The notes: generated from the sequence alone by a model not told the origin. A DNA stretch of 64,000 nt from Chryseosolibacter sp964438975 (GCA_964438975.1 CAYTMU010000011.1:17002-81001); one strand, 5' to 3'. Counted from the stretch's first letter, positions 18,091 through 27,532 are shown. A program made the numbers and translations.

Positions 18091-18150
18091 TTAGAATCAA
18101 ATCTAATATTTTCTTTTCATTTCGAAATATCAGTACCAAACTTTCGAAAT
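18091..18150. promoter_or_regulatory. Divergent promoter region with two TTTCGAAA palindromes
   Basis: The 379 bases between the epimerase (minus) and the glycosidase-like gene (plus) hold two CG-centred palindromes, ATTTCGAAAT (18119-18128) and TTTCGAAA (18142-18149). Their centres are 22 bases apart, about two helix turns. An inverted repeat TTAGA-6-TCTAA lies beside them (18091-18106). CG-centred palindromes are typical of LacI-family operators, and a LacI-type gene lies 1.7 kb away. Assignment as an operator is inference. Confidence 0.45.
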
Positions 18151-18384
18151 CATTCTTTTCATAATATCCCAGCTATCTGCTCGGCTCACAGAAACGAAGG
18201 ATACACCGATGGTTTACGAAATCAACCATCAATACGAAATCCGCCCCCAAGATCCCGGAATAGTTCCTACTTTAGGTCGGCATTCGATACAACGGCCCGT
18301 ATATCCGCATGACGTCGATACGGCTCACCTGCCGGACACACCTTAAACATACCGAAACGGTGGCCGACAGCAGAATTTGATTAC

Positions 18385-19527
18385 ATGAAAAGCACACTCC
18401 TTATCGTTTGCGCATGGTTTCTAACGAGTACCCTGAACGCTCAGGGTATATCCGCGAACGATCCTGATTTCTTTCCCATCGCAGTATGGGCCCAGGACCC
18501 GGTCAACGCGTCTGCCTACCGGGCCAACGGAGTAAACATGTTCATCAGTATCCACGAAGGCCTTGATCAGGAGAAACTCGATCACCTCAGGAACGCAGGA
18601 ATGAAGGTCATCGCGCACCAGAACCCCTTCGGACTGACCCAGCTGCACGAACCGCTCATCTACGGGTGGATGCACGGCGACGAGCCGGACAATGCCCAGC
18701 GCAATCACACTGATAACAAGTGGGGCCCGTGCCGCGACCCTGCAGATATCATTCGCGACTATCGGACGATCAAAGCAAAAGACCCCAGCCGCCCCGTCTA
18801 CCTGAACGTCGGAAGAGGTGTCGCTTATACAAACTGGGTTGGGCGTGGGCCGTGCCGCGGTCGTACGGACATGTACATGATCGACAATAACGGATATCTG
18901 AAGGGTTGCGACATTGCGTCATTTGATATCTATCCGGTCAACGCGCGGGAAAAGGATGTACATGGCCAGCTTTGGTACGTAGCGAAGGGTATTGATAACC
19001 TACAAGCCTGGTCAAATCATTCGAAACCCACCTGGTGCTGGATCGAGACCACCCGTATCAGTGAAAAAAGTGCGCGCAAGCCGACACCCGCCGAGGTCCG
19101 GGCAGAGGTGTGGATGGCCCTCGTCCACGGTGCCAAAGGATTCGGGTACTTCTGCCATTCCTTCGTTGACAAAACCGATGATGCTGCCCTGCTTCGCGAT
19201 ACCGAGATGCTGACTGCAGTGAGGGCCATCAATGACCAGGTCACTACCCTCGCTCCTGTCCTCAACGGCCCCGACACCAAAGGATATGCTTCCGTCAAGA
19301 GTTCCAATGAAGCCGTTCCCATTGATATCCTTACAAAGAAAGACAAGACGAGTCACTATGTCTTCGCCGTTGCCATGCGCGAAGGGCATACCCTGGCGAC
19401 ATTCCGTGTGCGAAAAGGCAAAACAGTGGAGGTCATCGGAGAGAACAGAACGCTCGAGATCAGACGCGGCAAATTCACCGACACGTTCAACCAGTACAGT
19501 GTCCACCTCTACAAAATCAACCCGTAA
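18385..19527 (+). CDS. Secreted TIM-barrel glycosidase-like protein
   Basis: 380 residues with a cleavable signal peptide (LLIVCAWFLTSTLNAQG). The sequence runs through barrel-like strands (FFPIAVWAQDP, VNMFISIHEG, MKVIAHQNPF, LIYGWMHGDEPDN, KGCDIASFDIYPV, TWCWIETTRIS and VHGAKGFGYFCHSF). Glu in GDEPDN and Glu in CWIETTR sit where clan GH-A enzymes carry acid/base and nucleophile. I cannot assign a GH family. It is divergently transcribed from the catabolic operon and could release its substrate. Confidence 0.7.
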   Translation: MKSTLLIVCAWFLTSTLNAQGISANDPDFFPIAVWAQDPVNASAYRANGVNMFISIHEGLDQEKLDHLRNAGMKVIAHQNPFGLTQLHEPLIYGWMHGDEPDNAQRNHTDNKWGPCRDPADIIRDYRTIKAKDPSRPVYLNVGRGVAYTNWVGRGPCRGRTDMYMIDNNGYLKGCDIASFDIYPVNAREKDVHGQLWYVAKGIDNLQAWSNHSKPTWCWIETTRISEKSARKPTPAEVRAEVWMALVHGAKGFGYFCHSFVDKTDDAALLRDTEMLTAVRAINDQVTTLAPVLNGPDTKGYASVKSSNEAVPIDILTKKDKTSHYVFAVAMREGHTLATFRVRKGKTVEVIGENRTLEIRRGKFTDTFNQYSVHLYKINP

Positions 19528-19686
19528 TCGCTATCCCAGTAAAATTCTTTCCTTTACGGCACAAAATCAGTTCGCATACTGAGCGGGTTCGGCGACATAT
19601 TCATATATTCATGATGAATCGAACAACTCGCCATCAGGCAAATGGCTTGTTTCAGGTGCGCCGTGGTTTTCGTAGCTTAGACGACG

Positions 19687-19700
19687 TATATACGTATATA
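19687..19700. promoter_or_regulatory. Candidate operator, perfect 14-base palindrome TATATACGTATATA
   Basis: It lies 25 bases before the start of the LacI-type regulator and is a perfect palindrome centred on CG, as LacI/GalR operators often are. The position suits autorepression. AT-rich palindromes arise by chance more easily than GC-rich ones, so confidence is limited. Confidence 0.45.
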
Positions 19701-19724
19701 TAAGAATGGAAATATCTACAGTTA

Positions 19725-20795
19725 ATGAAAGATAACAACAACCGCCCTGAAGCGATAGGCGTCAAGGAGATCGCGCGCATAGCCAACGTCTCCCTCGCTA
19801 CCGTTGACAGGGTGCTCCACAACAGGACCGGCGTCTCGGAGGCGACACGTGCCAAAGTTCTTGGCATCATCAAGAAACTGGATTACAAACCTAATATTAT
19901 GGCCCGACGACTTGCTTCGGGAAAGGTGTTCCGGTTTGCATCATTGATACCCGCCGTATCCGAAGAGACCGCTTTCTGGCAGGCTCCGTTGAAGGGAATC
20001 AACCGCGCAGAAGCTGAATTAAGTCAGTATGGCATTGAAGTAGAGAGATACCTTTTCGACCTGAACGATCGAGCGTCTTTCGCGGCAGGTGCAAAACAAA
20101 TCCTCAGTCGCGACATAGATGGTATCGTAGTAGCTCCTTCCTTCATTGAAGAATCCATACAATTCACCAATCGATGCAAGGAATTGAAGATTCCCTACGT
20201 ATTCATCAACTCCGACATTCCGGCACAGGATAGCCTTTGCTATATCGGTCCGGAGTTGTTCAAGAGCGGATATCTCGCAGGGAGTTTGGCAAGTTTATCC
20301 AAACGCGATCAGGGGAAATATCTCGTCGTTAATATTGTGAAAGAAATTGATAACCAATATCACTCTATCAGAAAACAGGAGGGATTCAAAAGCTACTTCC
20401 GCGACAAGGGGATCGAAGCGCAGATCATCGAAGCCAACATCCACCAGCCCGACTACGAAGCGATAGAACGGAGATTGACCGAGGTATTCAACCGGAACCA
20501 CGACATCAAATCCGCGTTCGTTACCAACTCGCGGGTATTTTCAGTTGCCCGGTTTCTTGAAAAGAAAGGCCTCCAGGACATTTTGCTCGTCGGCTATGAC
20601 TACATTGAGGAGAACATCCACTACCTCAGGAATGGATTGATCAATTTTCTTATCTGCCAGAAACCTGAGGAACAAGGTTATCGCGGAGTCATGGCTCTAT
20701 ATCATCATTTGATCCTCAAGATCCCCATCGCGAATATCGATTATATGCCGATCGATATCATCACGAACGAGAATTTCGAATTCTACAGAAACTGA
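19725..20795 (+). CDS. LacI-family transcriptional regulator
   Basis: 356 residues. The N-terminal helix-turn-helix IGVKEIARIANVSLATVDRV with hinge helix NIMARRLASG is diagnostic. The rest is a periplasmic-binding-protein-like ligand domain (residues about 65-350; IDGIVVAPSFIEESI, YVFINSDIPAQDSLCYIGPE, HDIKSAFVTNSRVF). DRVLHNR replaces the usual SRVLN at the recognition-helix end, as in a subgroup that also senses unusual sugars or polyols. It probably controls the surrounding catabolic genes in response to a sugar ligand. It ends 8 bases from the convergent MFS gene. Confidence 0.9.
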   Translation: MKDNNNRPEAIGVKEIARIANVSLATVDRVLHNRTGVSEATRAKVLGIIKKLDYKPNIMARRLASGKVFRFASLIPAVSEETAFWQAPLKGINRAEAELSQYGIEVERYLFDLNDRASFAAGAKQILSRDIDGIVVAPSFIEESIQFTNRCKELKIPYVFINSDIPAQDSLCYIGPELFKSGYLAGSLASLSKRDQGKYLVVNIVKEIDNQYHSIRKQEGFKSYFRDKGIEAQIIEANIHQPDYEAIERRLTEVFNRNHDIKSAFVTNSRVFSVARFLEKKGLQDILLVGYDYIEENIHYLRNGLINFLICQKPEEQGYRGVMALYHHLILKIPIANIDYMPIDIITNENFEFYRN

Positions 20796-20803
20796 GCGCC
20801 GGC

Positions 20804-22075
20804 CTACTCCGGCTCGTTGTAGTTGAGATCCTTATGGAACGTCTCATTCAACGACCACAACGCCCACAACGCCATAGCCGTAGTCAATACCGCGAGAATC
20901 ACCGCGCTGTAGATGATCCCCAAACCAATGTCCGAACGCAAGAACAGAAACAGCATCGTAATGGGGATTACAGCACCACGGACAAAATTGGGTACGGTTG
21001 TCGCGACCGTCGCACGCAAATTCGTTCCAAACATTTCTGCAGCCACGGTAATGAAGAGAGTCCAATACCCATTGCTGAATCCCAGAAACGCGCATAGTAA
21101 ATAGAAACTGAAGACACTTTTTATGGGCAACAACAGATAAAGAAGGCTGAATCCGAAAGAAAGAAGAATAAAAAGGCCCATGATCTTCTTCCTGCTTTGA
21201 GTGTATTGACTCAGCAGCCCACTGGCAACATTGCCAAAGGCCTGACTGGCAAAAGACAATATTACAGCGATCCCTGCCTGCACCGGTTGATCAAGTCCCA
21301 TCGCCTGACCTAGTTCCGGGGAAAACGTAATCAGGATCCCCACCACGAACCATATCGGCAATCCGACGATTATGCATTTAAGATATCGGAAAAAGCGCTC
21401 CGTGTTGTTGAATAACATCAGGATATTTCCGCGTTGAACCGCGGCTTCTTTGGCCTTAAGGAAAATTCCTGATTCGAACACGCGTATCCGCATGATGAGC
21501 AGCATCAGTCCCAATCCGCCGCCAATGAAATACGACGCCCGCCAGGCGAATACATCCGCCACAAAATAAGCGAGAACAGCGCCTAGTACGCCAAGTGTAG
21601 CCACGAGCGTTGCTCCATAGCCACGTATGCGCCGGGGAAGGATCTCACTGACCAACGTAATGCCCGCACCGAGTTCGCCGGCAAGTCCGACTCCTGCAAT
21701 GAACCGAAGGACGGCATACTGCGGAACAGTCTGCACAAAGCCATTCGCGATGTTCGCAAGCGAGTAGATCAGGATAGAGCCAAACAAAACGGAGAGCCGG
21801 CCACGCTTGTCTCCGAGTACTCCCCAGAATATACCTCCGATCAGTAGGCCGGCCATTTGCATATTCAGCAACAACACGCCGTCTTCCAATAGCTTGTCTC
21901 CGGTTAATCCCAGATCCGTAAGACTGGGCACCCGCACAATACTGAACAGGAAGAGATCGTACATATCCACCAGATAACCGAGCGCGGCCACCAAGACGGG
22001 TAATCTTACCAGTTGTCTCGCAACAGAAGTTTTTGGCTCGTCGTCTGGTGTGAGCGCATCGGCAGGTTGTGTCAT
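20804..22075 (-). CDS. MFS transporter, metabolite:H+ symporter type
   Basis: 423 residues, about 12 membrane helices. The first loop GDKRGRLSVLFGS and the RFIAGVGLAGELGAGITLVSEILPRRIRGYG segment are typical of the metabolite (carboxylate or aromatic acid):H+ symporter and sugar-porter branches. The N-terminal helix LVDMYDLFLFSIVRVPSL contains acidic residues common in acid symporters. It lies next to the LacI gene and may import an acidic sugar derivative, making it a second entry route beside the NagP-like permease. Confidence 0.85.
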   Translation of the reverse strand: MTQPADALTPDDEPKTSVARQLVRLPVLVAALGYLVDMYDLFLFSIVRVPSLTDLGLTGDKLLEDGVLLLNMQMAGLLIGGIFWGVLGDKRGRLSVLFGSILIYSLANIANGFVQTVPQYAVLRFIAGVGLAGELGAGITLVSEILPRRIRGYGATLVATLGVLGAVLAYFVADVFAWRASYFIGGGLGLMLLIMRIRVFESGIFLKAKEAAVQRGNILMLFNNTERFFRYLKCIIVGLPIWFVVGILITFSPELGQAMGLDQPVQAGIAVILSFASQAFGNVASGLLSQYTQSRKKIMGLFILLSFGFSLLYLLLPIKSVFSFYLLCAFLGFSNGYWTLFITVAAEMFGTNLRATVATTVPNFVRGAVIPITMLFLFLRSDIGLGIIYSAVILAVLTTAMALWALWSLNETFHKDLNYNEPE

Positions 22076-22234
22076 GGGAAAATGAAGTTTATTCCGGCAA
22101 TATAATATATCCCGACAATTGGTCTGCGCGTTTATTTCGGCTTTTTCACGAACGGCGATCGCGTTGCTGAAAAAAAGGAGAGCTGCGGACGTGGCGTTCC
22201 GTCATCTCAGGTGCTCGTACGAAGGGAATTTCGA

Positions 22235-22402
22235 TCAACGTTCAGTGGACTGATCGCCGGATTTATCCACAACGGGGGGATACTGTGTCTTGTTCTGACC
22301 GGTCTTATTCTTGATCTTCTTTGCCGGCAAAGGCTCGGCGGTCGGTGGCTTCAGGCTATCCCATTTTTTTGCTTTGGGCGCACGTTTCTTCTTTGATTTC
22401 AT
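22235..22402 (-). CDS. Small basic protein of unknown function
   Basis: 55 residues from ATG at 22402, rich in Lys and Pro (KSKKKRAPKAKKWDSLKPPT). It resembles a disordered nucleic-acid-binding tail more than a globular protein. The start lies 10 bases from an assembly gap and the frame is open into the gap. A matching in-frame start beyond the gap (MMLAAVITDKLQD, from 22552) could be the true N-terminus. I do not recognise it. Confidence 0.4.
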   Translation of the reverse strand: MKSKKKRAPKAKKWDSLKPPTAEPLPAKKIKNKTGQNKTQYPPVVDKSGDQSTER

Positions 22403-22411
22403 AAGATTGAT

Positions 22412-22511
22412 NNNNNNNNNNNNNNNNNNNNNNNNNNNNNNNNNNNNNNNNNNNNNNNNNNNNNNNNNNNNNNNNNNNNNNNNNNNNNNNNNNNNNNNNN
22501 NNNNNNNNNNN
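22412..22511. other. Assembly gap of 100 N
   Basis: Unknown sequence between the small basic protein and the planctomycete-type cytochrome gene. Unlike the first gap, its edges show no heptamer repeat. Confidence 0.9.
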
Positions 22512-22619
22512 ATGTCCTGAAGTTTGTCAGTTATCACTGCTGCTAACATCATTCTCTAATTGAGCATAAAAACCGTACCCATCCGTTTTATTGAACCATT
22601 TTAGTTAACTTGGATCGTC

Positions 22620-25361
22620 ATGTCTTTTGAGAATATCGAAATCAGAACGGCTGCCATATTCTGCGTATTGCTGTGCTGCCTGACCGCGTGTCAGGAGAAA
22701 AGAGTAGACTTTTCCGCGGACGTCAAGCCGATACTTAACAAGCATTGCATCAGTTGCCACGGGGGAGTAAAGCGCAACGGCAACTACAGTGTGCTGTTTC
22801 AGCACGAGGCTCTGGACACAACTGAGTCGGGCAAGATCGGAATTGTCCCAGGCGATCCCACGCACAGCGAATTCATCCGCAGGATTACCTCCTCCGACCC
22901 CGAGGTACGGATGCCGTACAAGAAAGATCCGTTGTCGCAAGAGGAGATCGACGTCCTCACCACCTGGATTGAGCAAGGAGCCGAGTGGGGTGAGCACTGG
23001 GCATATATTCCTCTGCAAGAGCCACCGGTGCCGTCCACCGTCACCTCAACTGCCGGCTTGTCCGGAGGAAAAGAATGGGCAACTAATACCATTGATCGTT
23101 TTATCCTTGCCAAGCTGTACGAAGCGGGTCTGAAACCATCTCCGCCGGCACCGAAAGAAATCTTGCTGCGTCGAGTTTACCTGGATCTGATCGGGTTGCC
23201 CCCTACTCCTGAGCGCGCCGCCGCATTCCTCAAGGACGATCGGGACGATGCCTACGAGCGCGTGGTTGACGAGTTACTTGCGTCTCCGCAGTACGGCGAA
23301 AAATGGGCGTCATGGTGGCTGGACATGGCGCGCTATTCCGATACCAAAGGATATGAGCGCGATGCCGGTCGTACAATCTGGCGCTATCGCGATTGGGTTA
23401 TCAACGCGCTCAACAACGACATGCCGTTCGATCAGTTCTCTATCGAACAACTCGCGGGAGATCTACTGCCAAACCCGACAGACGAACAATTGATTGCTAC
23501 CGCTTTCCATCGAAACACAATGAACAATGACGAAGGCGGAACGGAAGATGAAGAGTTCCGAGTCGCCGCCGTCATCGACCGCGTTAACACGACCTGGGAA
23601 GTCTGGCAAAGCACGACCATGGCATGCGTGCAATGTCATACGCACCCCTATGATCCTTTCCTCTTCGAAGATTTCTACAAGTCGATGGCGTTCTTCAACA
23701 ACACGCGCGATGAAGATACCTTCAACGAACATCCGAATCTGCGGATGTATTCGGAGGAAGACGAAACAAAACTCCTCGCGATAAAAGAATGGATTCGCCA
23801 GCACGGCGACACCGAGGAGGAAATGTCGACTGTCCTCTTCCTCAAAACGCTGGAGCCCAAGTACCATCCTCATGACTTCGACAACTTCGTCAACGGAGAA
23901 CTGATCGACACCAAATGGCTTGGTATTCGGCCTGGTGGAAGCGCGCGACTCCCAGGTATACCACTCGATGGAAACACAAACCTGTTTATAAACTACTCGG
24001 CTAATCGCGCAAGTGGATCGCTTCAGATCCGGATTGACAATATCGACGGACCTGTAATTTGCAATGTTTCCATTCCGGAGACAGGGCGGGCAAGAAAGAC
24101 GATCGCCTTACCCCTGACGCCCACTCAAGGCGTACATGACCTTTACTTCATTTTCCTCGATCCCGCGGGAGCACCTGACAGGGCAGTATGCTCCATTGAC
24201 TGGCTTGCATTCCGCAGCGACCTTCCCGGCAGGCAGCATTCCGGATTTGTACAAGTTCAGAGCACATTCTCGGACCTCCTGAACACCAAGGTGCAGAACA
24301 CACCGGTCATGGTTGAGAATGATAAGGCCCAGTTTCGCACGACCCACGTGTTTGATCGCGGTAACTGGCTCGTCCCGGGAGAGGTAGTGCAACCGGGCGT
24401 CCCCGCCTCACTGAACCCTTTCCCGCAAGATGCACCTCCTAACCGTCTGGGCTTTGCACAGTGGTTGTTCAGCAACGACAACCCGTTGACAGCACGCACT
24501 GCGGTGAACCGGTTCTGGGACCAGATCTTCGGATATGGTTTCGTCGAGACACTTGAAGATTTCGGGACACAAGGTGCAGCTCCGACGCATCCCGAACTCC
24601 TGGACTGGCTTTCCTTGCGATTCATGAATGATTATGAGTGGAGCGTAAAGCGCTTGCTGAAAGAAATCGTCATGTCATCTACCTACCGGCAAGACTCGCG
24701 CATAACGAATGAACATCTGGCGATCGATCCGTCAAACCGGTTACTGGCGCGCGGTCCTAGGATTCGTTTGTCCGCCGAGCAAATCCGCGACCAGGCATTG
24801 GCTGCAAGCGGATTACTCAGCAACAAGATGTTCGGCGCAAGTGTCATGCCCTATCAACCTGAAGGCGTATGGATGTCGGTATACAGCGGTGAAAGCTGGA
24901 TTCCAAGCAATGGCGAGAACGCCTACCGGCGCTCCGTCTATACTTACATGAAGCGCACAAGTCCCTACCCTGCGTCAATGATGTTTGACGGCTCGAGTCG
25001 TGAGGTATGCGTAAGCCGACGTGTCAGAACCAACACACCCCTGCAGGCATTGGTGACACTCAACGACTCATCGTTCGTTGTGGCGTCACGTCACTTCGCA
25101 AAAAAGATGATCGCAACCGCGACGACGCCGGAAGAGCAAATCAAGAAAGGATACAAGATCCTGTTAGTGCGTGATATAAGCGAATCGAAACTCAATGTAC
25201 TTACGAACTTATACGGCGACGCGTTGCAGGAGTTCAGCAGGAAACCGGAAGCTGCCAGGTCACTACTGGTCGCGACGGAAGAAGCATCTAACCAACTCGC
25301 TGCCATGACCGTCGTCGCCAGCGCGATGATGAATCTCGACGAGTTTATTATGAAGGAATAG
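22620..25361 (+). CDS. Planctomycete-type cytochrome c / DUF1549 / DUF1553 lipoprotein
   Basis: 913 residues with lipobox CCLTAC near residue 24. The N-terminal PSCyt1-like domain has a heme motif CISCH (residues 43-47). The DUF1549 (PSCyt2) region includes ILLRRVYLDLIGLPPTPE, a second heme-type motif CVQCH (336-340) and YDPFLFEDFYKSMAFFNN. The C-terminal DUF1553 (PSD1) region contains NPLTARTAVNRFWDQIFGYG and RTNTPLQALVTLNDSSFV. A beta-rich insert (about 420-540) looks like a carbohydrate-binding-type domain (GSLQIRIDNIDGPVI). The family is best known from Planctomycetes, where it pairs with DUF1501 proteins as here. Molecular function is not established. Confidence 0.9.
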   Translation: MSFENIEIRTAAIFCVLLCCLTACQEKRVDFSADVKPILNKHCISCHGGVKRNGNYSVLFQHEALDTTESGKIGIVPGDPTHSEFIRRITSSDPEVRMPYKKDPLSQEEIDVLTTWIEQGAEWGEHWAYIPLQEPPVPSTVTSTAGLSGGKEWATNTIDRFILAKLYEAGLKPSPPAPKEILLRRVYLDLIGLPPTPERAAAFLKDDRDDAYERVVDELLASPQYGEKWASWWLDMARYSDTKGYERDAGRTIWRYRDWVINALNNDMPFDQFSIEQLAGDLLPNPTDEQLIATAFHRNTMNNDEGGTEDEEFRVAAVIDRVNTTWEVWQSTTMACVQCHTHPYDPFLFEDFYKSMAFFNNTRDEDTFNEHPNLRMYSEEDETKLLAIKEWIRQHGDTEEEMSTVLFLKTLEPKYHPHDFDNFVNGELIDTKWLGIRPGGSARLPGIPLDGNTNLFINYSANRASGSLQIRIDNIDGPVICNVSIPETGRARKTIALPLTPTQGVHDLYFIFLDPAGAPDRAVCSIDWLAFRSDLPGRQHSGFVQVQSTFSDLLNTKVQNTPVMVENDKAQFRTTHVFDRGNWLVPGEVVQPGVPASLNPFPQDAPPNRLGFAQWLFSNDNPLTARTAVNRFWDQIFGYGFVETLEDFGTQGAAPTHPELLDWLSLRFMNDYEWSVKRLLKEIVMSSTYRQDSRITNEHLAIDPSNRLLARGPRIRLSAEQIRDQALAASGLLSNKMFGASVMPYQPEGVWMSVYSGESWIPSNGENAYRRSVYTYMKRTSPYPASMMFDGSSREVCVSRRVRTNTPLQALVTLNDSSFVVASRHFAKKMIATATTPEEQIKKGYKILLVRDISESKLNVLTNLYGDALQEFSRKPEAARSLLVATEEASNQLAAMTVVASAMMNLDEFIMKE

Positions 25362-25405
25362 CGATCGTATCAGACAAATTCAGAGGAGAACACAACACCA
25401 CCGCC

Positions 25406-26884
25406 ATGCAGAAACTTATTCAGCATCTTTCAGAGCTCCGCCAGGTATCCCGCCGACACTTCTTGTCAGAAAGCGCCGCCGGCCTTGGAGCCGTAGCACT
25501 GGGCAGTCTGCTCGGCGGCTGTGTAACAAAAGATCCGACCAAAGAGCAACTCCAGTCGGTGTTAGACCCGATGTCGCCAAGGCCTCCTCACTTTCCGGGA
25601 AAGGCTAAGCGCGTCATCTACATGCATATGGCTGGCGCTCCATCGCAGTTGGAATTGTTCGACTATAAACCGGAACTACAAAAGCTGGATAATCAACTTT
25701 GTCCGCAGTCGTTGCTCGAAGGTAAACGCTTCGCATTCATCCGCGGCACCCCAAAAATGCTTGGCCCGCAAGCCAATTTTCTCCAGCGAGGAGACTCAGG
25801 CGCTTATGTATCTGACTATTTGCCACACTTCGCGCGAATCGCCGATGAAGTTTCGTTCCTCAAAGGCGTACACACGGACCAGTTCAATCACGCGCCCGCA
25901 CAATTATTTGTACACACTGGCGGCCCCCGTCTTGGCAGGCCGAGTATCGGATCGTGGGTGACCTATGGCATCGGAACGGAGAATAGCAACCTCCCCGGAT
26001 TTGTCGTGCTGACTTCCGGAGGAAAGACGCCGGACGCGGGAAAAAGTGTTTGGGGCAGCGGATTCCTGCCCTCCGTATATCAAGGGGTGCAATGTCGATC
26101 GGAAGGAGATCCTGTTCTCTTCCTGAGTGACCCGGAAGGCATCGATCGCAATCTGCGTAAGAAGATGATTGACGCGATCAACGAATCGAATCGCCACCAC
26201 TACGACGAATTCAACGACCCCGAGACACTGACTCGAATTTCTCAATATGAGATGGCCTTCCGGATGCAGATCTCCGTACCAGAAGTGATGAACATAAACA
26301 ACGAACCTGAATACGTACAGGAGTTATACGGCACAACACCAGGAAAGGCATCCTTCGCAAACAACTGCCTCCTTGCACGCAAACTGGTAGAACAAGGCGT
26401 CCGCTTCGTACAACTCTTTGACTGGGGGTGGGATACCCATGGCACCAGCGAATCGGGCGCTATTGACATTGGACTGCGAAACAAATGCCGGGAAATCGAC
26501 CGCGCCATGACGGCGTTGGTCCTCGACCTCAAACAGCGAGGGTTACTTGAAGAAACGCTTGTCGTGTGGGGAGGAGAATTCGGGCGCACTCCGATGCAGG
26601 AGAATCGTGAAAATAAAACCAACCCGTTTCTGGGTCGCGATCATCACGTCGAAGCATTCACGATGTGGATGGCGGGCGGCGGTATCAAACGCGGCATGAC
26701 CTGGGGAGAAACTGATGAGATCGGATATTACCCGGTCAGTGGTAAGGTGTCTGTGCATGATGTTCAAGCGACTATCCTGAACCAGCTGGGATTGAATCAT
26801 GAGCAACTGACATACCAGTTCCAGGGACGACCTTTCCGACTCACGGACGTATCTGGAAAGCCGATTACGGAAATCATCGCCTGA
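25406..26884 (+). CDS. DUF1501 protein, exported, sulfatase-like fold expected
   Basis: 492 residues. The N-terminus SRRHFLSESAAGLGAVALGS is a Tat signal followed by GGC, so it may be a Tat-exported lipoprotein. Family marks are YMHMAGAPSQLELFDYKPEL, HAPAQLFVHTGGPRLGRPS, LFDWGWDTHG and VWGGEFGRTP..(N)..GRDHH. DUF1501 belongs to the alkaline-phosphatase/sulfatase superfamily, consistent with the Asp/His residues in DTHG and GRDHH. It lies 44 bases after the cytochrome-domain gene, the pairing seen across Planctomycetes, so the two products probably act together in the periplasm. Confidence 0.9.
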   Translation: MQKLIQHLSELRQVSRRHFLSESAAGLGAVALGSLLGGCVTKDPTKEQLQSVLDPMSPRPPHFPGKAKRVIYMHMAGAPSQLELFDYKPELQKLDNQLCPQSLLEGKRFAFIRGTPKMLGPQANFLQRGDSGAYVSDYLPHFARIADEVSFLKGVHTDQFNHAPAQLFVHTGGPRLGRPSIGSWVTYGIGTENSNLPGFVVLTSGGKTPDAGKSVWGSGFLPSVYQGVQCRSEGDPVLFLSDPEGIDRNLRKKMIDAINESNRHHYDEFNDPETLTRISQYEMAFRMQISVPEVMNINNEPEYVQELYGTTPGKASFANNCLLARKLVEQGVRFVQLFDWGWDTHGTSESGAIDIGLRNKCREIDRAMTALVLDLKQRGLLEETLVVWGGEFGRTPMQENRENKTNPFLGRDHHVEAFTMWMAGGGIKRGMTWGETDEIGYYPVSGKVSVHDVQATILNQLGLNHEQLTYQFQGRPFRLTDVSGKPITEIIA

Positions 26885-26890
26885 GCTAGA

Positions 26891-27532
26891 TCAAGAAGGG
26901 TCAGTCAGGTCGTAGATCTCCTTGATGTTCTTCAGAATACGGTCGTGATCGATCTTCAGGTCAATAATGCGCCCCGAGTGGATATCAAATACCCATCCAT
27001 GCACGCGGGGATACCCGTCCCGCTGATAGCTCAGCTGTAATGCCGCGGTCTTGATAATGTTCGTGCATTGCTCGATGACGTTTAGCTCCACGAGCCGGTC
27101 GTAGCGTTTGTGCTCATCTGAAATAGCACCGAGTTCCTTCTTGTGCAAGCGGTAGACGTCGCGTATGCTCCTCAACCACGGATTCAAAAGGCCCAGATCC
27201 TTCGGTACCATGGCAGCCTTCACCCCCCCGCAATTATAATGTCCGCAGACAATGACATGTTTCACTTTCAAGTGACGGATCGCATAATTGATCACAGCCA
27301 TAACGTTCAGATCAACGTTGTTAACGAGGTTTGCCACGTTGCGATGAACAAATGCTTCTCCCGGACGGATACCCATCATCTCTTCCGCTGTCACGCGGCT
27401 ATCACTACACCCGATATATAAGTAGTCGGGATGCTGCTCTCGTGCCAATGACGCGAAAAAGTCGTTGTTGGCTCTCGTCTGTTCTTCGATCCATTTTCTG
27501 TTATTCTCAAATAGCTGCTCGTACGTGGTCAT
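26891..27532 (-). CDS. Beta-class carbonic anhydrase
   Basis: 213 residues from ATG at 27532; upstream in-frame starts would add a tail without homology. Zinc and catalytic residues are clear: IGCSDSRVTAEEM (Cys, Asp-Arg dyad), FVHRNVANLV, and VCGHYNCGGVKAA (His and Cys). It interconverts CO2 and bicarbonate in the cytoplasm, supplying carboxylases. It is a stand-alone gene, convergent with the DUF1501 gene with 6 bases between. Confidence 0.95.
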   Translation of the reverse strand: MTTYEQLFENNRKWIEEQTRANNDFFASLAREQHPDYLYIGCSDSRVTAEEMMGIRPGEAFVHRNVANLVNNVDLNVMAVINYAIRHLKVKHVIVCGHYNCGGVKAAMVPKDLGLLNPWLRSIRDVYRLHKKELGAISDEHKRYDRLVELNVIEQCTNIIKTAALQLSYQRDGYPRVHGWVFDIHSGRIIDLKIDHDRILKNIKEIYDLTDPS

